From a virus, in the IMG/VR virus record IMGVR_UViG_3300037191_001615, positions 1 through 22,760 of that record: a stretch of DNA of 22,760 nucleotides; one strand, written 5' to 3'. Under the pieces are notes generated by a model. The model was not told the DNA's origin, did not search any database, and worked only from the letters and a program-made list of their open reading frames with translations. This document shows positions 16,254-21,428 of the stretch, in pieces. Each line of letters begins with the position of its first letter. The stretch's first letter is position 1. The position numbers and the translations under genes are program-made.

Positions 16254-16670
16254 ATGGCACAAGTAACGTTAACTTTAAAGAAAGGTGAGCTCTTAGACTT
16301 ATTAAAAGGTCTATGGGCTGTATCTCACATACAAGGAAAAGAATTTAGCCTTGTAGTAACAGATAATATCCTTAAACTAAAAGAGCTCTTAGATGAATTC
16401 TTATTGGTAGAGGCACCAGAAGCTTACAGAGCCCTAACAGATCAAGCTCAAGCGATCATCAACGAGAAGGGAGAGGATACTCAAGATAGGCTAAAAGCCT
16501 TAGAGTTAGCTAACCCTGAGGTTATGGCTGAGAGAGATGCGCAGTTAGCTGTGATGGAAGAACAATTACAAGACGAAGGTACTATAGAGTTAAAAACTAT
16601 AGCAGAAGGAATCCTTCCTGAGGAGATAACTCCAGCTAAATTAATGCATATCAGAAAAATAGTAGCATAA
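16254..16670 (+). CDS. Small helical phage protein, unknown (DUF1617-like N-terminus)
   Basis: A protein of 138 residues, strongly helical and acidic, with no Cys, signal peptide or membrane segment. The N-terminus MAQVTLTLKKGELLDLLKGL, followed by ALIGN-like helices with repeated LKxLLDEF and ELL motifs, recalls the small phage family DUF1617, whose role is unknown. I hold that only loosely. The gene starts three bases after the giant gene's TAG stop and in the same frame, and its own stop overlaps the next start (TAATG). It is therefore translated as part of one tight train and may be a chaperone or assembly factor for the fibre; that is context inference only. Confidence 0.7.
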   Translation: MAQVTLTLKKGELLDLLKGLWAVSHIQGKEFSLVVTDNILKLKELLDEFLLVEAPEAYRALTDQAQAIINEKGEDTQDRLKALELANPEVMAERDAQLAVMEEQLQDEGTIELKTIAEGILPEEITPAKLMHIRKIVA

Positions 16671-17440
16671 TGAGAGTAGGTCAGAGAGTAGTAACCGATT
16701 TAACACCCTTAGAATTAAGCATCTCTACAGATGGTTTAGCTATGGTTAAGTCTATATGCGTTGTTAATCTTTCTGATGCGCCTGCCTATGTGGATATTTA
16801 TTCTACCACTTCTGACGCGTCCTTCACGGAAGGGAAAGTATACCTATATAGAGAGCTTAAACTAGAAAGGGTAAGCACACTTATCCTTGGGGAAGAGGAT
16901 TTTCCAGCCTCAGACGTAGGAGTAACCCTATATGGTAAACACGCTACTGACAATATTTTAACGATAGCAACATCTAGTACATCAGGAGTTCACGTACAGT
17001 ATTCTGTAATAGACGAAGCAGATAGATGTATTTCTGGATGCGGGTCTAGTGGAGGTAGTTCTAGTCCTACTCGTATACTCCTTACACCAGCAGATTTCAT
17101 TCCATCTAGTAGTTATAGACAGCCCGGGGAGATAGCTTCTGATGGAGGTAAATCTAGAGCGTCTACATCTTCTCAAAATTATTTCGCTCAAAAAGCTATA
17201 CCAATTGGTAGTACAGCTACAGAAGTTTATATCTATAGTAATTCAGGTATAAGTTTAGAGGTGTTTGAAGCTACTATTATTGATGGTCTAAGCGGTACAT
17301 CATTAGGGACAGGAGTAGGTAATGCTGCTATAACTTTATCTTCTAGTGTAGTCGGGGATGACGAAGCTTACATAACTATAAAATATAATCCAACCTCATT
17401 ATCAGACTACATCTATGGGGGATACATAACTTTAACATAA
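16670..17440 (+). CDS. Beta-rich virion protein candidate with Gly/Ser hinge
   Basis: A protein of 256 residues. Residues 1-115 form a beta domain (MRVGQRVVTDLTPLELSIST, then a VVNLSDAPAYVDIYST strand pair). A hinge rich in Gly and Ser with two Cys (CISGCGSSGGSSS, about 120-132) follows, then a second beta domain (about 135-256) ending YIYGGYITLT. Two beta domains on a flexible linker fit a fibre, tail-surface or capsid-surface protein. No enzyme motif or signal peptide is seen. It overlaps both neighbours by one base (TAATG at either end), lying between the fibre-related and lysis-related genes. The family is not recognised. Confidence 0.7.
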   Translation: MRVGQRVVTDLTPLELSISTDGLAMVKSICVVNLSDAPAYVDIYSTTSDASFTEGKVYLYRELKLERVSTLILGEEDFPASDVGVTLYGKHATDNILTIATSSTSGVHVQYSVIDEADRCISGCGSSGGSSSPTRILLTPADFIPSSSYRQPGEIASDGGKSRASTSSQNYFAQKAIPIGSTATEVYIYSNSGISLEVFEATIIDGLSGTSLGTGVGNAAITLSSSVVGDDEAYITIKYNPTSLSDYIYGGYITLT

Positions 17441-17667
17441 TGGAAATTACATTAAATATGATACATCTCTTTATATCCGTAATAGTTATATTGGCATCTG
17501 CTTTTGGACTATGGGTAAACATAAACAATGAGGTAACGAAATTAAAAAGTAGAGTGTATCATTTAGATCAGGCTGATGCAGAACTAAAGGTTGTTCTTGC
17601 GGATATTGCAACAAGGCTACAGCATATAGAGTTACTATTAGCGGCAAACCAAATAAAGGACAAATGA
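17440..17667 (+). CDS. Single-TM coiled-coil protein (holin or spanin candidate)
   Basis: A protein of 75 residues. Residues 6-26 are a hydrophobic membrane segment (MIHLFISVIVILASAFGLWV), and residues 28-68 are a heptad-like coiled coil (VTKLKSRVYHLDQADAELK continuing to LLLAAN). An N-terminal anchor with a long soluble coiled coil is the shape of inner-membrane spanins and of many holin-like proteins in Bacteroidota phages. It overlaps the next gene by four bases (ATGA), which encodes a probable peptidoglycan-active enzyme, supporting a role in lysis. No partner outer-membrane lipoprotein with a lipobox is seen nearby, so the spanin reading is tentative. Confidence 0.7.
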   Translation: MEITLNMIHLFISVIVILASAFGLWVNINNEVTKLKSRVYHLDQADAELKVVLADIATRLQHIELLLAANQIKDK

Positions 17668-18071
17668 TTAAAGGGTATTTATTTAGACTCAGAGATGATG
17701 GAAACGAAACCTTAGGAGGTATAACTATATTCGACGACTTAGAGAAAGTGTTTGAATGTAAATCCAACGAGCTTCCGTGGAAAGGAAACAAGAGAAACAT
17801 ATCTTGTATTCCTAGAGGTCTATACCACGTGTCTCACAGAGAGAGCACGAAGTACGGCCACCACCTACACGTAGAAGATGTGAAAGATAGAACATGGATA
17901 CTTATTCATGTAGCTAACTTCGAGGAGCAACTAAGAGGATGTATAGCAGTAGGTAAAGACTACTACGACATAGATAGGGATGGAGACTTAGATATAACAT
18001 CATCAAGAGCTACATTAGAAGAATTAATCGCGGTAGTGCCTATAGAAGGAATGCCATTAGAAGTAATATAA
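17664..18071 (+). CDS. DUF5675 family protein, probable endolysin-type enzyme
   Basis: A protein of 135 residues, about the full length for this family. Conserved features visible are ELPWKGNKRNISCIPRGLY (36-54), a His cluster GHHLHVEDV (65-73), RTWILIHVANF (76-86) and RGCIAVG (91-97). The IH...GCI arrangement (His82, Cys93) resembles the catalytic His and Cys of L,D-transpeptidase-like folds. DUF5675 proteins are common in Bacteroidota phages and prophages next to holin-like genes. Action on the peptidoglycan cross-link is a family-based inference, not proven. The Asp-rich segment YYDIDRDGDLD (100-110) may be a calcium loop or part of the active-site rim. Small membrane proteins lie on both sides, so this is the core of a lysis cassette. 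Confidence 0.85.
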   Translation: MIKGYLFRLRDDGNETLGGITIFDDLEKVFECKSNELPWKGNKRNISCIPRGLYHVSHRESTKYGHHLHVEDVKDRTWILIHVANFEEQLRGCIAVGKDYYDIDRDGDLDITSSRATLEELIAVVPIEGMPLEVI

Positions 18072-18083
18072 ATAAAAAAAATT

Positions 18084-18269
18084 ATGTTTGAATTTTTATC
18101 ACAACACGGAACAGATGCTTTAGCTGTACTTGTAGCTCTTATGGCTCTGTTAAAGATTATTGTTAGGTTAACACCAACATTAAAGGATGATGCGGTCTTC
18201 GCTAAGTTCGATGACTTCTTTAATGCTATAATCCCAAACTACACTAAGAATGGCAAATCCTCTAAATAG
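18084..18269 (+). CDS. Small single-TM protein (holin-like)
   Basis: A protein of 61 residues with one membrane segment at about 11-28 (DALAVLVALMALLKIIVRLT) and a charged C-terminal half (FDDFFNAIIPNYTKNGKSS). It follows the DUF5675 gene by 12 bases with an A-rich leader (ataaaaaaaatt), and its last 20 bases overlap the next gene in another frame. Size, membrane segment and location fit a holin or anti-holin. The sequence alone does not distinguish which membrane protein in this cassette makes the hole. Confidence 0.65.
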   Translation: MFEFLSQHGTDALAVLVALMALLKIIVRLTPTLKDDAVFAKFDDFFNAIIPNYTKNGKSSK

Positions 18270-18486
18270 CATAAAGAGCATCTTTAAATCTGTTGGTAAA
18301 GTATCAGAAGTATTCAAAGAGGGTCAGAAACAAAAAAAGTGGAGCGCTAAGCGATCTGTTTCTGGAGTATTAGTAGGGGCAGTAGTTATAGATGTTACTG
18401 CTATGGGAATAACTTGGGAGAATTGTTTAATGGCTGCCATAGCGGTAATACCTTTAATCTTTTCATCTTTAGAGAAAAAGATATGA
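18250..18486 (+). CDS. Two-TM small membrane protein (holin candidate)
   Basis: A protein of 78 residues: a basic amphipathic N-terminus (NSIKSIFKSVGKVSEVFKEG), then two hydrophobic segments, about 36-54 (VSGVLVGAVVIDVTAMGI) and 57-73 (CLMAAIAVIPLIFSS), closed by EKKI. A two-segment hairpin with charged ends is a classic holin shape, making this the better holin candidate of the cassette. It overlaps the upstream gene by 20 bases in another frame and the downstream gene by four (ATGA). Confidence 0.7.
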   Translation: MANPLNSIKSIFKSVGKVSEVFKEGQKQKKWSAKRSVSGVLVGAVVIDVTAMGITWENCLMAAIAVIPLIFSSLEKKI

Positions 18487-19205
18487 CTTTAAATGAAATA
18501 GCATATAACTTATTAAATTTATTACGAGGAGGAAAGTCTAGTCAAGATGAGAATATCTCACTGGATCAGATTAAATTTAATGTGAAGCATTACCGAGCTA
18601 TGTTTATACGTAGGGATCAAGCCAGAAATGGTTTTGTCTCGAGGCATATAGAGCAAGACCTAGGGTGTGTTACCCTCATTAAAGTAGACGCATCTAAATG
18701 TTGTGGACTACCTGTGGAATCATACGTGTACAGAACTGAGAACCCTTTACCTAAAACTATTAGGTTTAACTTTGAGGAAGCTCTAACATACATTGGTGAT
18801 GTTACTGGTACTAAGACTATTCCTATAGTTCCGTCTAACACTATCGCGTACCTGCCATATGACACATACACGAAAGGTAGATATAAGTCGTATATGATAG
18901 CAGATTATTTGTATATTTACAACGCAGATGGAATAGATACTATAAACGTTAGAGGAATCTTTGAGGATCCGTCTGATGTTGCTCGCTATGGAGACTGTGG
19001 GAAAGGTAACTGTTATGACGCAGATAAAGATGATTTCCCTATCCCTATGGATATGGTTAACTTAATAAATCAGGGTATAACTAGTGGTGAATTAACATTA
19101 CTAGCAGGGACATATAATGATACAACCAATGATAGAGCTATGGACGACAAGACACATACGTCAGGTGCACCTCAGCAACGTCAGAACCCTGATCAACAAC
19201 AATAA
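18483..19205 (+). CDS. Ring/tail-connector family protein (crAss-like)
   Basis: A protein of 240 residues. I chose ATG 18483, which overlaps the previous stop as ATGA. An in-frame ATG at 18414 would add 23 residues overlapping the membrane protein and breaking the family pattern, which begins MTLNEIAYNLLNLLRGGKSS. Further conserved blocks are NVKHYRAMFIRRD, DLGCVTLIKVDASKCC, TYIGDVTGTKTIPIVPS and NVRGIFEDPSDVARYGDC, followed by a Cys/Asp segment and PIPMDMVNLI. I recognise these from a structural family found in nearly all crAss-like and many Bacteroidota podoviruses, placed at the connector-tail rings. The C-terminus is a short Gln-rich tail (GAPQQRQNPDQQQ). Cys pairs at CC, GDCGKGNC may form a metal or disulfide site. 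Which ring it forms is not resolved. Confidence 0.85.
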   Translation: MTLNEIAYNLLNLLRGGKSSQDENISLDQIKFNVKHYRAMFIRRDQARNGFVSRHIEQDLGCVTLIKVDASKCCGLPVESYVYRTENPLPKTIRFNFEEALTYIGDVTGTKTIPIVPSNTIAYLPYDTYTKGRYKSYMIADYLYIYNADGIDTINVRGIFEDPSDVARYGDCGKGNCYDADKDDFPIPMDMVNLINQGITSGELTLLAGTYNDTTNDRAMDDKTHTSGAPQQRQNPDQQQ

Positions 19206-19223
19206 CAATAACAATAAAAATAA
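19197..19223 (+). repeat. CAA/TAA hexanucleotide tract giving four in-frame stops
   Basis: After the Gln-rich tail the sequence reads CAA TAA CAA TAA CAA TAA AAA TAA in the frame of the ring-family gene, so four TAA stops (19203, 19209, 19215, 19221) fall within 21 bases. It is a small microsatellite spanning the stop codon. Confidence 0.7.
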
Positions 19224-19229
19224 AATACA

Positions 19230-20066
19230 ATGAGCGATATTTTCGATGATTTCCTATTAGATGCTTCTAGAGATGATTTAGACTCTATGCACGATGAGGA
19301 CCAAAAATTAAAATTCGGTGGTGGACTTAAAAAGTTGGCTAAGAAAGTTAAACAAAAGGTTAAGGACAGAAAAGAAAGGAGAAATCCTAAAGCTGTGTCT
19401 GACACAGATGCAGCCAAAGTAGTTGCTGTAGGTAATTCTAACCCAAAGGGTAGTAAGTCTACAGTTGCTAAAAAATCTTCAGTTGTCGATAAACCCGCTG
19501 CAGTAGTAAAAAAGAGAGTAGATACTTCTGATACTGATCCTAAAATTAATGCCCCTAAAGCAAAGACGCTTACAGTTAAGAAAACGAACGCTCCAATTAA
19601 AACTAAGCGCAAGACAGGTAAAACTTATAAGATGGCTTGGGACGGAATGAGTGCAGCACAAAAGAGTAAGCACAAAGGGGGGTTCTCTGAGTTTGAAACT
19701 AAAGCTAAGACATGGAATGCTACGGAAGATTCCAAGAAAGCTGCTAAAAAAGGAGCAGACGATTCTAAAAAAAGAGCAGACGATGGGACTAAAAAGCACG
19801 AAGATAGGTCTGAAAAATTTAAGAAGAAATTAATAACAGATACAAACAGAGAGAGGGTGATAGAAGGGTTTAATGGTCCTAACGCTCAGGAAAGGTTAAA
19901 GAATACAAAAGATAGAAACCTGAAGGCCACTAACGATCACAAGAACCGAGCGATGAGGTATAACACAAGGCAGGAAGAGATAAAAGGTGCTACATTTTCA
20001 AGGAAAGGAGTTATGAATAAGAATACAACTTCTACAAATCCTAATAAAAAGAAAAAGAACACTTAA
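19230..20066 (+). CDS. Very basic, Lys-rich virion or DNA-binding protein candidate
   Basis: A protein of 278 residues with an acidic start (MSDIFDDFLLDASRDDLDSM), then FGGGLKKLAKKVKQKVKDRK (about 29-48), an amphipathic basic helix, then long low-complexity stretches rich in Lys, Ala, Thr, Ser and Asp (for example DSKKAAKKGADDSKKRADDG) and a basic Asn/Thr/Lys C-terminus. There is no membrane segment, Cys or enzyme motif. Strong net positive charge suggests binding to DNA or RNA, or an internal virion cargo or ejection protein. Its place among ring and muzzle genes favours a virion component. The family is not recognised. It lies 24 bases after the ring gene and overlaps the next gene by one base (TAATG). 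Confidence 0.7.
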   Translation: MSDIFDDFLLDASRDDLDSMHDEDQKLKFGGGLKKLAKKVKQKVKDRKERRNPKAVSDTDAAKVVAVGNSNPKGSKSTVAKKSSVVDKPAAVVKKRVDTSDTDPKINAPKAKTLTVKKTNAPIKTKRKTGKTYKMAWDGMSAAQKSKHKGGFSEFETKAKTWNATEDSKKAAKKGADDSKKRADDGTKKHEDRSEKFKKKLITDTNRERVIEGFNGPNAQERLKNTKDRNLKATNDHKNRAMRYNTRQEEIKGATFSRKGVMNKNTTSTNPNKKKKNT

Positions 20067-20542
20067 TGTCTTACACTCTTAGAGATATATATAAAGACTA
20101 TTCCACAGAGGTTAATTCCCCTGTGGATAGTCTTACTTTTAGGGATATATGTTCTGAGTTTAATATTGGAATGATGGAATATATATTAGAAGGTAAGACT
20201 TTTAATATGGGTAACAACCTATCAACTCTTTCAATATCAAGACATGAGAGGGATCCTAGGAATCCTCGTATAGATTGGGGAGAGAGTAATAAATATAGGA
20301 AAGAGCTTTTAGCAGACGGAGTTGAAATATTCAACCCGGATACTGGTGAAGGACAACAATGGTTTATATACCATACTGATTCTTTCTACTGTAAATTTTA
20401 CTGGAAAAAGGGGAAGTGTAAAGTAAAAAATAAATCTGTATACAGATTCGACGCAACAAGAGGTGTCAAAGGAAATAAAGAAAAGCTTATTAAGCTTCTT
20501 ACAGATGATGACCTTGCGTATTTAAAGTTTAAAAAGCAATAA
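20066..20542 (+). CDS. Conserved crAss-like phage protein of unknown function
   Basis: A protein of 158 residues. Conserved-looking blocks are DICSEFNIGMMEYILEGKTF, NMGNNLSTLSI, RIDWGESNKYRKELLADGVE, WFIYHTDSFYCKFYWKKGKC and KNKSVYRFDATRGVKGNKEK. I recognise this order from a small protein that recurs in crAss-like and other Bacteroidota phages near the ring and muzzle genes. Its function is not known to me. The C-terminal half is basic and aromatic, so nucleic-acid binding or a tail-assembly role is possible. There is no membrane segment. A strong RNA hairpin lies 30 bases inside the coding sequence (20098-20130). Confidence 0.75.
   Translation: MSYTLRDIYKDYSTEVNSPVDSLTFRDICSEFNIGMMEYILEGKTFNMGNNLSTLSISRHERDPRNPRIDWGESNKYRKELLADGVEIFNPDTGEGQQWFIYHTDSFYCKFYWKKGKCKVKNKSVYRFDATRGVKGNKEKLIKLLTDDDLAYLKFKKQ
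20098..20130 (+). promoter_or_regulatory. Intragenic hairpin near the 5' end of the 158-residue gene
   Basis: CTATTCCACAG (20098-20108) pairs with CTGTGGATAG (20121-20130) over ten base pairs with a single bulged T. Inside it GG/CC can add two pairs, leaving the loop TTAATT. A T-rich stretch (tcttactttt) follows. It could modulate translation or RNA decay, or be chance. Confidence 0.4.
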
Positions 20543-20546
20543 TAAA

Positions 20547-21428
20547 ATGGCTATATATAAAACAATCTCTAGTAAAGTAATAATTAGAAAATTATTCAGA
20601 GACCTACGACTACAAAATGACAATTGGATAGACGATGCCATAGAATGGATTGGTGAAGCTCTAGAACATATTGGAGCTAGTACTCAATTAGTTGACAAGG
20701 TGTGTGTTTTAGATATGGAAGATCACAGACATCCATTACCAGGAGATTTATATTACATAAATCAGGTGGCTATAAACTCCTCTATACCTCAAAATATAGC
20801 ATCAGAGTTGGATGAGCTTATAGAAAAGACTAAAACTCTATCGACTACTATATCTGACGCTCAAGAGGAAGGGTTAGCTTATGGTAACACGGTAACAGTA
20901 CTACAAGAAATAAATAACAGGATTGTTGTTTTAGAGAATATGTATACTCAGAATGATGTAGGGATGTATCCTCTTCAGTATGGAGCAAGCACGTTTCATG
21001 AAAGCATACATTGTGAGAACTGTGTAAATAATTTCGCTAAAAGTGAAGAGACTTATATTATTGATAACGGGTTCGTTAAGACATCTTTTCCTTCAGGAAG
21101 AATATGTATTAGTTACAAAGCGTTCCCTGTAGATGGAGAGAACTTCCCTTTAGTGCCTGCAGATATTAGCTACAAAGAAGCTATGTTCTGGTACGTATAT
21201 AAAAAGATTTTATTGGCTTACCCTCCTACAACATCTAAGGGGATAGACTATGCGTTTGCAGAAGAGCAGTGGAAATACTACTGTACGCAAGCTAGGAATG
21301 CAGCAAACTATCCAGACATTGATAGGTACGAATCATTTATGAACCAATGGGTTAATTTGATTCCGTCTATTAATGCGCACGATTTTGCGTTTGAAAATTT
21401 AAACACTAGAGAAGACTTTACAAGATAA
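20547..21428 (+). CDS. Ring / tail-tube adaptor protein (P22 gp4-like, crAss-like)
   Basis: A protein of 293 residues. The N-terminus MAIYKTISSKVIIRKLFRDL then NWIDDAIEWIGEALEHIGAS is highly characteristic of a core structural family of crAss-like phages described as tail tubular or ring proteins, related to P22 gp4-type adaptors. Further blocks are LPGDLYYINQVAI, a central helical segment (about 90-130), ETYIIDNGFVKTSFPSGRIC, then ISYKAFPVDGENFPLVPADI and YKEAMFWYVYKKILL near 215. It would sit below the portal, forming part of the ring stack joining head and tail. It starts four bases after the previous gene and overlaps the muzzle gene by one base (TAATG). Family membership is fairly sure; the exact ring number is not. 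Confidence 0.88.
   Translation: MAIYKTISSKVIIRKLFRDLRLQNDNWIDDAIEWIGEALEHIGASTQLVDKVCVLDMEDHRHPLPGDLYYINQVAINSSIPQNIASELDELIEKTKTLSTTISDAQEEGLAYGNTVTVLQEINNRIVVLENMYTQNDVGMYPLQYGASTFHESIHCENCVNNFAKSEETYIIDNGFVKTSFPSGRICISYKAFPVDGENFPLVPADISYKEAMFWYVYKKILLAYPPTTSKGIDYAFAEEQWKYYCTQARNAANYPDIDRYESFMNQWVNLIPSINAHDFAFENLNTREDFTR

Noticed and set aside
18414-18482. Upstream in-frame ATG extending the ring-family protein by 23 residues
   Set aside because: The extension lies inside the two-TM membrane gene and breaks the conserved N-terminus MTLNEIAYN; the ATGA overlap at 18483 is the usual coupling in this train.
19193-19612. Minus-strand frame of 139 codons rich in Leu, Phe and Ser
   Set aside because: It is the mirror of the Lys-rich gene at 19230; low-complexity AAG/AAA codons create open reverse frames. 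It has no supporting leader, and neighbours are all on the + strand.
20484-20498. Palindrome AAGCTT-ATT-AAGCTT
   Set aside because: It lies in coding sequence for Lys/Leu codons (KLIKLL), is short and has no partner copies; no function is supported.
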